64,000 nucleotides of DNA from Eucommia ulmoides. Taxonomy: Eukaryota > Streptophyta > Magnoliopsida > Garryales > Eucommiaceae. The stretch's first letter is position 1. Every line of letters begins with the position of its first letter. Position numbers and translations under genes: made by a program. Positions 44,653 through 57,715 of this stretch are shown in pieces. The stretch covers positions 20,530,401 through 20,594,400 of the forward strand of contig CM028326.1 of the NCBI GenBank assembly GCA_016647705.1, given 5' to 3'. The notes beneath the pieces are model-generated. The model saw only the letters and a list, made by a program, of their open reading frames with translations, had not been told where the DNA came from and ran no database searches.

Positions 44653-45809
44653 TAAAGTGAACCTAAGCTCGAAACTAGTGCTTCGTGAAGGGTGGCTAAA
44701 AAGAATCGAGAAATAGCTACCGATGAGTCAAGAACAGTGAAATAAGAACAGATTAGGGCTTGTATCACAATTCAGATGCTACCAAAGAGGTACAACAAAG
44801 AAGAAGGAGCGAGCAAAAAAAGAAAACACTGGCTGCAGTTGATGAAGGAATATGGAAGGAAAAAATCTTAAGGAAGACTAACAATTTCGACGATTAGAGT
44901 CTGAAACAAAACCAGTGCTAATTTTCTTTTTGGGAAACTTACCTTTTAAACCTTCTAACTAGTTAGAAAATGGTTTTCAAAGGTCCTTCTGTTAAATTGT
45001 TCATCCAAATTAACAAAAACCTATCATGTGTAATGCACATGCTTTTTTAGGATACAATAGTCTTTTTCCATTTTTTTTCTTTTTCATCATTTTTTTTTCT
45101 TTTAATTCTTTTATTCTTTCCTCTTTTCAGATCATCCCCTCTTTCTCTCTTATCCAACGGTGGTTGTGATCTGCAAGAAGAAGATGGTGGCCACTTTTCT
45201 TTCTTCTTCTTCTTCTTCACCCCCACCGTCCGACCAACTTGTGGATTGCGATTCTCATCCCTCGATTCTGACACTGACTCTCCACCACCAAAGAAAACCC
45301 AGTTGCTACCATGGACCCACTAGGAAATGAAGAACCTCATCTAGGCATACCAAGAGAAATGGTATTCTATCAAGTGAGGCCAACTCAAGGACGGCCAGTG
45401 GGAGAAGGTTGTTGTCACCGTCGTCGCATTCTGCAGCTATAATAATCCTCCAAATCTGCCATCCAGTGCCTCCACAAGATCAAGAATCTATTTAAGTGCT
45501 ATCGCAACAAAAAGATGAAGCCATTCCCCCATGTAGGAGTATTTCGAGCTGATGGATTGTTTGGAACTTGGGAAACCGGAGACAGCTACTGCACCTCTTT
45601 TCTCTTATACTTTTGTCTCTCGAAAGCTGTAAAACCAAAGACAACTATAGTTTTTGGGTCATTGAACTCGATCGTCGCATCGGTCTAAAAGGTTTTCTCA
45701 TTGAAATAGAACGATTGGCTCGTTGGGTCAAAAAAAACAAAAAACAAATACATGATCAACAACTATTATAGTTTAAACGATGATGATTGGTTGGAATTTT
45801 CACGGGAAG
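44653..45809. other. Unclassified spacer, no supported gene
   Basis: T- and CT-rich tracts at 45058-45215 (including a TTC run) lead into a less biased region (45215-45700) with short frames only. One could be a decayed gene fragment. I recognise nothing. Confidence 0.4.
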
Positions 45810-46536
45810 TGTTAATATAAGTGCATGGGCTTGGCCTATTAGGTTAAAACCCTAACCCTAGAGTTTTCCTAATCTCCTATAAATATACCCATTGTAAATC
45901 ATTGTCATTGTACTTTTTCCTAATATCAATATGATTATTTCATGTTCTCCATTCCATATTTAAATTATCTAAGCACGATATCGAGAGTCAATGTTTCCTG
46001 ACCCTATTCATATTAAACTTTTTGAAACCTTAACCAGAACAGACTTTTCTTGTGCTATTTTTTTTCCCATTACATCTGTTGATTGCTACGAATATCACCA
46101 CTACTTCAAAATCATCTCTCATCATATCAACACCTTCATCTCAAGGAGATAACACAATGCCATCAAAACCACCGCCAAAGAAATTTTCAAGTGCTCACAC
46201 ACGCCGTCCGAAATCATGGTAGATTCGTCACCTCAGTTAACTGCTACAGGTCTCAAAATTGCTACAAAATTGACACCCATTATACAACCAGCTTTGTCTT
46301 CCTAAGAAAATCCAAATGCTGCAAAATCTGACACCACCGGAGAAGCTACGCATCATCACGCGCTGCCCAAAGCAACTAGATCTCTGTTGCTCCAGATCTA
46401 TGCGCCTGGTTCATGTTACTGGGAAGCCAATTCAACACCAATTAGGCACTATGTCATCAGTAACATCGGCATTGACCCCTACATTGACGATCTCCATGTC
46501 AGCGTTGACTACCCGCCACGTCATCACCACGACAAC

Positions 46537-48122
46537 TGATAGGTATAAATTACCTACGTATTTCCAATCTGAATTTGTTAGTTTTTGAGTACGTTTATAG
46601 TTATTTTTATATGTTTTAATATGTTTTTATTATTTTTGTATTAAAATAGGTACGTGGGGTGAAAAAGTATGAAATCAGAGCGAAAACGATGTGATCGAAT
46701 CAAAGCGGATGAAGTTACGGTGGATAAATGAGCAAAGAGGCAACATTGTGAAAAAAGCCCACCGCCTACGCTGTGAAGATGCTGAGAACATTTCCAAGTC
46801 CACCGCCTACTTCTTCGCTTAGGCGATCACCAAACCTGCAAAGCCGGTACATGTGTTGTAACTTTAAAGCTATTTTGGATTATCATTCAATCTTATTTTG
46901 GAAACACTCAAAACATGGAAGTTGTATATATTTTTCTTATATTTCTATAGGTTTTTTAATCACCTCAATCGGAGTTCGGATGAAGAAGTTACAGTAAAAC
47001 AAAAATTGCAAATCTGTAGTAACTTTGCCTAGGCGAACTTCCGGCAGAAAGTTAACCGACCTAACTTCGCCTAGGCAAAGTTTTCTTCTCCTAGGAGAAA
47101 TCCTCTGCGTAGAATAGATATTTTAGAGATATTTTTTAGCTCATTTAAGCCCTTCTCTCCTCCTCTCTTCCCTCCTCTTCAGCCCCTAAGGCTTTAGGAT
47201 ATATTTTAGGGTTAGTTTGAGAGGTTTTTGAGGGAAAGATCTCAACCCAAGGTGGAAGACGAAGAGAAAAATGATCGTTCGACGGTTCTAGCGCCAATTC
47301 TTCGGATATAGGCTAAGTCACTCATTTCTTCTCTTTGTTTTCTTCATTTTGGTAGTTGTTGAGCATGTTTAGGTCGTTTTACATTATATAAACTGTTAGG
47401 GCCATGAGTTAAACATGGATTGTAATAGGGATTAACATATTATTTATGAAAATATAATTTTGGTTGAATTTGTGTTTCGTTTATGGTTGTTCCTTATAAT
47501 TTCGATTGTGTTGCCGTGTTTTCTATGATTATATGTTAGTTTAGATATATTGAGAATATGGGGTTTGACACTCTAGAGAGGTAACCCCAGATTCGGACTA
47601 GAGTTAACATAACACGACAATCTAACGACCTAGGAGGGCGTTAGAAAGTGTGCAATCGATGACGTTCGGGAGAGATTCACGTGACCTAGAATTGTTAAGA
47701 AGTTGAAGGGGACTTTGGCGTTGACACAAAGTCACGTATTCCCCTATCTTACACTTGGAAGAGGTGGCGAGAGAGTTTACGAACTGAGATTGTCGAATAC
47801 GCCGAACGCTGTTAATGTTAACTAAAACGAAATCGAACGCATTTAACTAAATAAAGTTAATCCCTAGGCAATCTACTCTCCTAAACAATCTCAAATTAGT
47901 ATTTATAGTGTAGTTAACTTAATTAGTATTTTAGTTTAGTATTAGTAATTAATTAAATTCCATTTTTAGTGCCTAGATAAAATTAGGTTATGATAATTGC
48001 GATACTCGATAGTAACAACACCAATCCCTATGGATACGATACCTGACCGAAAGGTTCATTATACTAAAACTTGATCCGTATGCTTGCGGTGAAAATGACA
48101 ACGCTTTATTTAGCGGCCACCA
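46537..48122 (+). mobile_element. Solo gypsy LTR, TGATAGG family, 1586 bp
   Basis: It starts TGATAGGTATAAATTACC and ends TTTAGCGGCCACCA, with a perfect ACAAC duplication (46532-46536 and 48123-48127). It carries CCTAGGC-type palindromes (about 46755-47110), one structured cassette (about 47560-47770; stem TCTAACG/CGTTAGA at 47621-47645), and a conserved CCAATCCCTATGGATACGAT block near 48022. There is no internal region, so it is a product of LTR-LTR recombination. Confidence 0.9.
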
Positions 48123-48699
48123 ACAACATTGACCAATGCCATATTAGTAGTGTCCCTCTTCCATGTCATTGCCATATCAAAGTTGCCTCTTGCCATGTCA
48201 GTGCCACCATACTGATCCTTGCCACATCATCGGTTCACTTAGGTAACCTTCTATTAACTGGTTTAGGCACTTTTAGATAGGTTTTCTTCAAAGTTGAACT
48301 GGTTCTTAGGGTTTTTAGATGTTCTGTTTTTGTTTCCAGCTTTGTTTTTTTGATTTGTGACTCATAAGATATACTTTCCTATATATTTGTGTAGTTTCTA
48401 TGTCGGTTTACCACTTTTTGAACCAATTCTTGAAGATATAATATTGATTCTAGTCTAATTTCGATGTTCCAGATCTATCTGTCACCTTCATTTAACCAAA
48501 ATTTGATCATAAAGTATAATTCCCTCTATATTATTGAATTAGTTCATCACAGAGATTTGATCGGTTCAAGGATTCATTAATCGGTTCTTCATGATTATAG
48601 ACCAATTCTTGGACAAATTTAGCATTCTGGATCCATTCGTGACCTCAATTTTTCTAGATTCATATCATATAGTATACTTTGTTGTATATTGTTAATTCA

Positions 48700-50290
48700 G
48701 TTGAACAATGATGTTTAGGAGTTATACTTTTTCGCTTATTCCCAATGCCAAAGAGAGTTGGGATCCTACCTCCACTACTGTTACCATCTCTATTACAGAC
48801 TTGAGTTTATTTTTTTGCCAAATTTTCACCAAGAATGGTACAAATTTTTTTCCTGCTTTTTCACTTACTATAGGTAATTCTTCTTGGTTGTTTTTATTTT
48901 GGCTATTAGAATCATATAACATATGATCCCAATATTTTTTCATCCACGCTATCTACTATGAATACCCCTAGTATTCATATTGTTGATGGTTCTCAAATAC
49001 GTGTTACTCATACTGATTAGATTTTTACTTCACATCTTTCTATCCTTGACACGTATTTAATTCTGAAACTCACCTTAAATCTCTTATCCGTTGGGCAACT
49101 CTGTCAATTGAGGTTTAAAGTCATATTTTCTATAGTGGTTATCTCGTGCAAGATTCGCGGATAGAAGAAACTCTTGGGACTGGTCGTAGAGTTTAACATC
49201 TATTTAAACTTAATAGTTTGCACCTTCCACCTCAAACCCCACCACCACCACCACCATGACCCTTCATTAACCTGTGAAACATCACCATCACTACAATCAT
49301 CATCATCCTCATCATCATCATCATCATCATCTTTATCTCTACTGCCGCCATTGCCGCTATCACCATCCTATATTTGGCATTTTCGGTTAGGCCACACTTC
49401 ATTCAGCTGACTCAAATCACTTATATGTAGTAGTCAGTTAGGTTCAATTCAACATGAGTCCTTTAACTGTATCCATTGCCAACTTGCAAAACAACTAGCC
49501 CTACCTTTCAATGAGAGTCAGTCTATTTCTCTTGCACTCGTTGATCTAATTCGCTCTAGTATTTGGGGGCCTTCTTCTCATGCCACAATGGGTAGTTCTC
49601 ATTACTTTGTTATCTTTGTGGACGACTACTCTCGATATATATAGTTGTTTCTTATGAAAAATTGATCCAAACTATTCCAAATATGTTCTGCGTTTTCTTC
49701 TATGGTTCAAGCCCAATTCTCTAGAAATATCAAAGCTTTTTGCTCAGATAATGGAATAGAATACAAGAATCGTATTTTTCTCAACCTGCTTCAACAAAAT
49801 GACATGCTTTCCTACTGCTCGTGTCTTGATACATCCCAACAAAATAGATGAGTCAAACCCAAACATAGACACATTCTTGACATAGCTTTTGCTTTTCTCA
49901 TTTCTCCTCCCTACCTTGAGCACTTTTGGTGTGAGGCTGTCCTAACCGCAGTATACACCATAAACCGTGTGCCCTCCACAACAATTCAGTATTAGTTTCC
50001 CTTTGAGCATCTTTTTGGTAAGCCTCATAATTATTCTAAACTCCAAGTCTCTGGTTTCAATTGTTTTGTTCTTCTCAAACCACATTAACACAACAAGATA
50101 GAACCAAAGGCCAACCTATGTTACTTTATAAGATTTGGCATTGAACATAAAGGGTATTTGTTTTAGGATCTCATCTCTAAAACTCTTTGTGTCTCTCATA
50201 ATGGTTGTTCTTAGCTGATACTCGATGTGGAACTTTCCTAGCACAAAGCTGTACTTCATTAGCCTTCCAGAAATAGTAGGAGAGTGCAAG
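48700..50290 (+). pseudogene. Copia polyprotein remnant of the second element
   Basis: The pre-integrase block IWHFRLGHTSFS is at about 49372-49407. The zinc/core junction reads CIHCQLAKQ...DLIRSSIWGPSSHATMG, then SHYFVIFVDDYSRYI, at about 49457-49640. SSIWGP replaces the usual SDIWGP, so the first catalytic aspartate is lost. FCSDNGIEYKN is at about 49740. The frame then decays. A CAC/CAT-rich microsatellite (49233-49335, His and Ser runs) interrupts the region before integrase. Confidence 0.85.
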
Positions 50291-50299
50291 ATCTACCTC

Positions 50300-52830
50300 A
50301 GGGATTGATAAGTCAATACCATAATTGTGTGTGCCTAGAAATATTATCGGAGCTTCTTGGAGGCGATCAGCATGGCATAAGCCAACTTCTCGAACCTTGA
50401 TTATCTTGTCTCAATATCTAGAAGAACTCTGCTGGAGTAATACACTATCATCTGAACATCGTTATTTTCCCGTACCAGGGTTGCGCTCACCACAGTTGCG
50501 AAAGCAGAAACGTATAAGTATAATTCCTCCCCTCCATTCGGGATGCTGAGCAAGGAAGTTGAGGAGAGGTAGTGCTTCAAATCATAGAATGAAACTTCAC
50601 ACTTGATTATTGGTGAAGTCTTTGTTTTCGTAGAGCACTTTGAAAAAAGGGCAGACACTGCTCTGAAGACTTGGAGATAAACCGATTCAAGGCTACAAGC
50701 CTACTTATAGGTGTAATTTATCTATTTATTTTCAAATCGGTTTTGGTAGTTTTTGAGTATTATAATAGTGTTTTAATATATTTTAATACATTTTTATTTG
50801 TTTTGTTATAAATCAGGTGTTTGGGGCGAAAAGAGATGAAAACGGTCCATAAACGAGCAAGCCGGTAGAAGGACGGTGAAGAAAAAGAGCAAAAAGATCA
50901 ATATTCAGAACTTGCATTCACCACTACAGTAGTGCGATCAAAATACCGAGAGTTCCTGAATTATCCATCGCTGCAGCGGTGAAACCACCTCTGCAGTTGT
51001 CAAAATGTAGAGAGCCCCACCGCTACAGCAGTAATCTGGCAGAAAGCTGCTGACCTCCCCACTGCTGAGCAATCCGACACCAGATCTTTTAGGATATTTT
51101 AAGATATTTTGAATCCTATATGTATCATCTCTTCTTTTCCACACACGAGTAAAGTTTTGGGGAGTCTTGAGAGCTCCAAGACATATCCAACCAAGAGAAG
51201 ATCATCAAGGCCAAGAGGAGAAAACGTTCTCAGAGCGGTTTTAGCGTCGATTCTTCAAATAATAGCTAGTCTCCTTATTTCTCTCTTTTATTTCTTAGTT
51301 TGGTTGGTTGGTTTATATATGTTTAGCTTATTTCTAGTTGTATATACGGCTCTGTCCATGTGTAACTAAACATATATTTTCTAGGGAGCGATGTACTTCC
51401 TGAAAACGTTGTTTGTATAAAATTGATATTTTGTTAATGATTGTTCTTGTTTATTCAATTGTGTTTACCGTTCTTCTACGTTTATATGCTTATTATGATA
51501 TATTGAGAATACGGAGTTTGACACTCAGGAGAGGTAACCCCGAATTTGAACTATGGTTTAAACACAACGTGACGATCTAATGACCCGGGAGGGTGTTAGA
51601 AAGTATGCAATCCGTGAAGTTGGGGTGAGACTCATATGACCAAGTGTTATATAGACGCTCGAGGGGGACTTCGGCATTGACACAAAGTCACATATTCTTT
51701 CACTTTACACTCAGGAGATGTAGTAATTGAGTTTTCAATACCTAGATTGTTGAATAGATTGGAATGCCGTTAATGTAAACTAGATTGAAATGAACACGTT
51801 TAAATGAACGAAGTTAATCCCTAGGCAATATTTCCCATAAACGTCATACTAGTATATTAGTATAATTAGTTTACTTAGTTTAGTTTGTAATTATAATAAA
51901 AACCAATTTTTTATCGCCTAAATAAAGTTAGGTTATGACAATTACACTACACAACGATAATCTAAACCAATCCCTATGGATACGACAACCCTTACTCTTC
52001 CCATTATACTAAAACTTAACCCGTACACTTGCGGTGAAAGTAGCGATGTAATATTTCGCTACCACCTACCGATCAACATTTGGATTTTCTTCTTCGAGTA
52101 GGGCGGGTACATGCCGAGTATGGTGCTGATCTAGTCAGGGTTGGCGTCAATCCCACACTGAGAGACCATATACCCAAGAAACTTCTCGATAGATATGCCG
52201 AAGATGCACTTCATGGGGTTGAACTTCATACAGTGATCTCTCATTGTGCCAAAACATTTCTGGAGGTGCACTAAGTGATCGAGAGCTCACGCACTTTTTA
52301 CTAGCATATCTTCGATGTAAACATCCATAGTTTTGTTGATCTTCTTCTTAAATATTTTGTTGACCAACCTCTGTTAGGTGGCTCCGGCGTTGTGCAATCT
52401 AAAGGGCATTACCTTATAACAATACTTTCTCATATCTGTAATGAAAGACGTTTTGCTCTTGTTAGGTAAGAATAGGAGAATCTAGTTGTAGCCCGCGTAA
52501 GCATCTTGAAAGCTCAAGAGCTCATGGCCTACTGTGGCATCGATGATTCGATAAATCCTTGGCAGAGGAAAGAAGTAATTGGGCTACGCCTTATTGAGGT
52601 CCTTAAAGTTGACGCAGAGTCTGCACTTACGCCTGGCTTTAGGAGGGAGCACGACATTAAACAACCAATCTGGGAATGTCACCTCCTCCACAACGCCAGA
52701 CTTAATTAGTTTTTGCATTTTTTCTTTGATGATTTGTTGGCACTCAGGGTGGAACTTCTTTCTCTTCAGCCTAATTGGAAGATGGTGTGGGTCTACGTGG
52801 AGCCTGTGCATGTCCACTCTTCGATCAATT
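50300..52830 (-). pseudogene. Ty3/gypsy pol fragment (RT and RNase H), reversed and split
   Basis: On the minus strand from about 52817: LHVDPHHLPIRLKRKKFHPE, EEVTFPDWLFNVV, CRLCVNFKDLNKA, ATVGHELLSFQDAYAGYN, KTSFITDMRKYCYKVMPF, then VYIEDMLVKSA (the catalytic D-D read as E-D), FLGYMVSQ and RLVALNRFISKSSEQCLPFF. After removal of the solo LTR at 50705-52064 it continues with SFYDLKHYLSS, GGEELYLYVSAFATVVSATL (RNase H), SSRVLLDIETR and AHTIMVLT near 50305. The type is Ty3/gypsy. The flanking LTRs are not visible. Frames are broken and the YxDD change alone would inactivate it. Confidence 0.9.
50705..52064 (+). mobile_element. Solo gypsy LTR, variant subfamily, 1360 bp
   Basis: It starts TTATAGGTGTAATTTATC (TG changed to TT), ends TATTTCGCTACCA, and has a perfect CCTAC duplication (50700-50704, 52065-52069). 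Here the palindrome array (about 50920-51070) is built on CGCTGCAGCGGTG, CACTACAGTAGTG and CCACCGCTACAGC rather than CCTAGGC. One cassette lies at about 51510-51720 with stem TCTAATG/TGTTAGA at 51576-51600. Confidence 0.88.
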
Positions 52831-53380
52831 CCTAGAATTTCATATAATATCTTAAGATATTGTGCCTTAAGAATTATAGTTTTATACTTTTTGTTGTCAC
52901 AAAATACTATTTTAAGATATCGTGGTAAATTGTTAGTGACATATCACTGTTAAAGTCAAGAAATTTCATTTTGTTAAAAAATTGCAGTAATTTCATTTTG
53001 TTGAAAAATTGCAATTACAATTTCATTTTGTTAAGAAATTGTAATGAATACCGATGAGAAACAATGCATATAAATAATGATCACATGTTGGCATTGATGT
53101 TTTACTACAATACTGGGCGATCTATGTCGATATGGTTATAAGTATTTGTAACTATGAAGGGTCTTATATTTATTAAGATTAACATATAGGCCATCATAAT
53201 CTAATATTAAGATTATGTTAGATTGGATAAGTTTATCAAGATACTACTTATAAACTATTATTTCTTTAAAATGTGTGGCCACACAAAATAAATTTTTTCT
53301 GTTATTAACCCAAGAGGCTTGTTTTCAAAATTAAATTTATAAGTACTTAACAATCAATTAATATAGTTCAAGTGGGAGAA
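52831..53380 (+). other. Non-coding DNA ending in a purine tract
   Basis: Three near-copies of AATTTCATTTTGTTAA/GAAAATTG lie at 52968-53045. TTCAAGTGGGAGAA (53367-53380) before TGTTAGAAA looks like the polypurine tract of a copia element, so this may be its 3' untranslated part with the coding region deleted. Confidence 0.5.
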
Positions 53381-53719
53381 TGTTAGAAAATTTCTATTAA
53401 ATAGGGGCAAACATTAATTGAATTAATTATTTTTTTAAAAACGAGTTAATAGATAGTCTATTATATAAACAAGCAAATCAAATAGTGATCACATTTTGAT
53501 TTGGGCTATGGTATCTTTTTGTGTAGAAACCCAGTTGAGTAACAAGTGTAGGTTTTGTTTCTCATTGAAATCTATTATGGGAGGACCCAATGAAAAACCC
53601 TAATTATTAATACTAGGTCCCCTCTCTAGTCTGGATTTAAGGGTTTCTTTCCATTGAGAATTACCATAACAACAATAAATCTAGATCATAGGGAGGAAGA
53701 ACTTGCAATATCTAAAACA
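53381..53719 (+). repeat. Copia-type 3' LTR remnant
   Basis: It starts TGTTAGAAAATTTC directly after a purine tract and probably ends TATCTAAAACA, giving about 339 bp with near-inverted termini (TGTTAGA / TCTAAAACA). The left LTR and target duplication are not found, so the right end is approximate. Confidence 0.5.
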
Positions 53720-54725
53720 GGTAAGCTTTCAGTAACCATTCTTAAAATTATTGTGTCCTTTTAATCATGTATGATTAAGATCTTTACTTAATTTACGTAT
53801 TATTGTGATTACGAGAAATAATCAACAGTTTTTTGTTTGGCATTTGAAAGCTTAAAATGGGTTTGCTATCAACTGGATTCTCATGAGAAGACTCTTTACT
53901 TTGCCGGTCTCCTTCTTGCTCATTAGATTATTATGTAAGGCCATTGAACTTTTTTTTCCCTTAAAAAATAACAAAATAAAAAGAATTAGAACTTAGTATG
54001 GATAATCAATAACTGAGTTTTATTTAATATTTTTGTTGATGGTAGGTGGAATTAGATATGTACGCATGTAATTTCAAATTCCAATTTCTAAAGGTTCATT
54101 TCCGTAGTATTAAACGTTTCCTGAATACATTTCATTGATACTCCAATCTTGCAATTTTCTCATCAAAAAAAGAAAAAATCATTTTACAAATGACCTTTAA
54201 AATTAATTACAGGAGAATGCCAAAATAAGATTGGAGAAAGCCAAAATAAAGATGACGAAACAGATAGGTTCCACTGAATCCAATTCATACTGGAGAAACC
54301 TAATGGACAACACCCAAATAATACCACAAATCGGGCAAGAAAAAGTAATTAAAATAAGATCTTCATTCGCAATTTGATTAAGGTGGCATTTACTTCTTCT
54401 TTTTTTCTGTTTTATTTTCTATGTTCCCAAAAAACTTAAAACAAAAACTGAATGTTTTGAATTTGTTTAGGATATCTGAGTTTTGTTGATCTAGAGAGAG
54501 ATGGCTAGCATTGGTGCATGTTAACTGATGATGGTAAATTTGGTCACCCCAACACCACCACGTGTGCTCAACTTCCTACAAAATTCGAAGTTCGAAGGGC
54601 ACCAAAGTCTAAGTATAAGAAATGTACCGAGAAGGGAAACAACCTCAATTGTACTAACCTCCCCAAAGGACACAGCGCCCTCCAGGAAAAGCGGCCGAGC
54701 CGCATCTGAGATGGGGAACCCTCTC
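53720..54725. other. AT-rich spacer ending at a gypsy element
   Basis: I see no supported gene. A 63-codon frame at 54518-54709 (MLTDDGKFGHPN...) is Lys-rich and unrecognised. Its sequence continues across the gypsy insertion into 62059 onward once the element is removed. Confidence 0.4.
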
Positions 54726-56121
54726 TGATAGGTGTGAAAACCTATTTATTTCTGAACCGAATTTGTTAGTTTTCAAGCGTTTTAGTTATATTTAATTGTG
54801 TTTTAGTGTAAAACAGGTGAAAGGACGTCAAAGGGCGATAAACAAGTGAAAACGGTGGAGAAACAGTGAACAAAATGTACAAAACACGGTTTCGGTGAAT
54901 GAAGACCACCGCCTAGGCGGAAGTTCCACCGCCTAGGTGAGAAAAGATCAGAATGATATGCCAGCAGCCATTGCCTAGGCGAAGTTACCGACAGAAGCTT
55001 AACCAACTTAAAGCCACCGCCTAAGCGGTGAACCACCACTTCGGTGGTGACAATCTGTACAGAAATATCTATTTTCCGATATTTTGAAGATATTTCCAAA
55101 CCTTACCTATTTAACCCCTTTTCTCTCCCAAACTTTAAGACCCCTTAGACCCTTACCTTAGACGTGGGAGAGGGCTTAGTTGTTCTTGAGAGCTCTCTTC
55201 CACCTTAGTTAGATTAGATTAGTTTTAGGAAGTGTTCTTAGCTAATCCTTGAAGAGCAAGAAGATGGAGCTTGGGAGGATTGTTTTGTGGTGAAAGTGGA
55301 CTACTCCACTTTGAGATTTGGCTTTTCCTCCCTCGTTTCCATCTTTGTATTAAATGTTTAGTGTTGATAATGATGATCTCATCTTGATTAAATGTTATAT
55401 TGGCTAAGAACATGTTAGTGTAATTTAAAGATTAGTCAGGGAAAAGTGTAGTTGTGTAAATACTCGTTTGGTTTAATATATGTTTCTTGAACGGTTGTTG
55501 CTTTTAAGTCCGATTGTGTTTATCATTTGATGACAATCTTAATATGCTTGTAATGGTATTAGGGTTGGATTTGAGAATCTAGGGTTTGACACTCGGGAGA
55601 GGTAACCTTGGATTCGGACTAAGGTAAACACATTGTTACGACCTAACGACTCGAGAGGGCGTTAGTTAGTGTGCAATCGATGACGTTGGGTCATGACTCA
55701 CGCGGCCTAAAGTCTTTAATACATTTAGGGGGACCTCTTCGTTAACACGAAGTCACGTATTCCCTCGTCTTACACTTGGAAGAGGTGGCGGAGGAGTTTA
55801 CGAACCGAGATTGTCGGATACCTAAACTCCGTTATTGTTAACTAAACGAAATCAAACATGTATTAAGTGAACGAAATAATTCCCTAATTAATCAACTTAG
55901 TTAGAATTAACCCACTAATTGTAGTTTAGCTTAGTTTAATTTCAATTCATGTCTTCCGTCGTCAGGATAACATGAGACTATGTCAATTGCGGTATTCAAT
56001 TCAATTATTCACACTTTTCTCTGTGGGAACGATATCCGATCTTTAAGATCCACTATATTAAAACTTTAGACCTCGTATACTTGCGAGCGTAAGTAGGCAT
56101 GCACATTTAGCGCCCCTACCA
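54726..56121 (+). repeat. 5' LTR of the 54726-62058 element
   Basis: It is 1396 bp, TGATAGGTGTG to CCCCTACCA. It holds CGCCTAGGCGG-type palindromes at 54908-55045 and a TATTTAA promoter-like box near 55108. Its structured cassette is at about 55590-55790 (stem CTAACG/CGTTAG at 55643-55665). Confidence 0.88.
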
Positions 56122-56127
56122 AGTTTT

Positions 56128-56145
56128 TGGCACCATTGTCGGGGA
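56128..56145 (+). other. Primer binding site, degenerate tRNA-Asp type
   Basis: TGGCACCATTGTCGGGGA differs from the tRNA-Asp complement at three positions. A second version, TGGCGCTGTTGACGTGGGA, lies at 56262-56280 in a 134-bp tandem duplication of the LTR/leader junction. Confidence 0.75.
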
Positions 56146-56280
56146 TTAGTGTGAATTTTATTGAATATTGCAAAAGAAACGCGGTCATGGCTCAGAACTT
56201 AAATTTTAAATAGGAAAAACAAATGTATCGTATCCTAGTTCTGTCAACACACCAAGTTTTTGGCGCTGTTGACGTGGGAT

Positions 56281-57715
56281 TAGTGTGAATTTTAAGTTGA
56301 TATTGCGACTAAGTAGTCGAGTGTTAATCCTGACATTTATTTTGTTTAGTTTGTAATTTTTATTTTTGTTTCATTGTGTTAATGAGATGAAGCAGTGCGA
56401 GAAACGATGAAGAAGATTAGAATTCTTAATTCTCAAATCCCGAGATTGAGCTTATTGCAAATGATAAGGACTGAGAGGAGAAACCGACTTCAAGCCATGA
56501 TCTTGATCCGACTGAGCATTTGAGCCCAAATTCCTTGTATATGGAGAATTTTGGTGAAAAATACTTAGTGACACGATAGTCCAGCTAGGAACGGTAACTC
56601 AAGCGCTATTTTTTTTTTGAAATGAAACTTAAGGTATCAAATTACTCGATTTTTGTTACTATTTATTTAATTATTTATTCTTTTTGGAAGCCGGAAAGGC
56701 TTCGGAACGTGTTCAGAAGTGAATTTAGGAGTATGGACATTTGGGGAAGTATTTTAAGTTTAAAAACGTTGAACAAACGAAGTGAAAACGTACGGGGTGG
56801 AGCCGTATTTTGAAAATTTAAGAAAAACATGAAAGTGGGAGCTGCAGGCCCACCGCCCAAGCGGTGAACCACCTCTTTGGCAGTAAAAATACAGAGTGGG
56901 TGTTTTTTGGCAAAAAAAAGGCCCACCGCCCAGGCGGTAAAAAAACCACTTAATCTGTAAAAATACAGAGTGGGTGAAAAAATATTTTCATACTGGTGTA
57001 ATTTTGCTTAGGCGAAAAAACCACCGTCTAGGTAGAATTTCATCAGAAGGTTTGATTTTAAAGAAAAGAGCTCCACCGCCTAAGCGGTGGTCCTTCTGCA
57101 CTTAAAACAGCCTATTCGTTCGAAATTGAAATCGCAAGGTTCCCTCCCCAAAATCCTCCACCTTCTATCTAAAACCTCACTTCCAAATCGTTCCAATACT
57201 CAAAAATCATCCTTTCATTACCAAAAGTAGTCATTTTTATCACGATTCAACCTCCAAGAATCGGATCTCCACCCCTATTTTCGAAAATTTAGGGTTTTGC
57301 GTGAAATGTGCGATTTCTTCATTCTATTTTGATTGGACCATTAATTCTCAACAAGTAAGTTTCTTTTACATTACATTTAGTCTAGTCGTTGAAATTATTA
57401 GTTGGTTTGCATGATTATATCAAAGAAATCATTGGATTTTGAAATTTTGCCCAAAACCCCTTAACCCTATTTTCTCGATTTCGAAGTTCCATGGGTTTTT
57501 GGTTTGATTCTTGGTGATGAGAATGTTTAATTGGATTGGTTGAGTATGTGAACTAAGATAGGATGTCACATTTGTGAAATATGTTTGAAAAATTCAAATG
57601 GGTGTTCGTTTTGGGATGTATGTGTTCTTGACAAAGTGATTAGGGAGGTTTATGTTTTTCAATTGTTCATATATGATGAGGTTGTATTGGGATTTTGTGA
57701 TTGTGATTGTAGGAA
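56281..57715 (+). other. Leader of the 54726-62058 element
   Basis: No gene is supported. At 56845-57095 there are four to five copies of CACCGCC(C/T)A(A/G)GCGGTG-like palindromes, including CCACCGCCTAAGCGGTGG, and a direct repeat of AAAAATACAGAGTGGGTG (56885 and 56959). Such arrays otherwise lie in U3 of the LTRs. The leader may therefore contain LTR-derived DNA. Confidence 0.6.

Larger units (their letters stand above)
45810..50300 (+). mobile_element. Second Ty1/copia element, decayed, 3' end missing
   Basis: The 5' LTR is probably 45810-45975 (TGTTAATATAAG to ATCTAAGCA), followed by GATATCGAGAGTC, a degenerate iMet primer site. The interior contains a gag-like region, then pol remnants. 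No 3' LTR is found before reversed gypsy sequence begins near 50300. It is interrupted by the solo gypsy LTR at 46537-48122. Confidence 0.75.
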
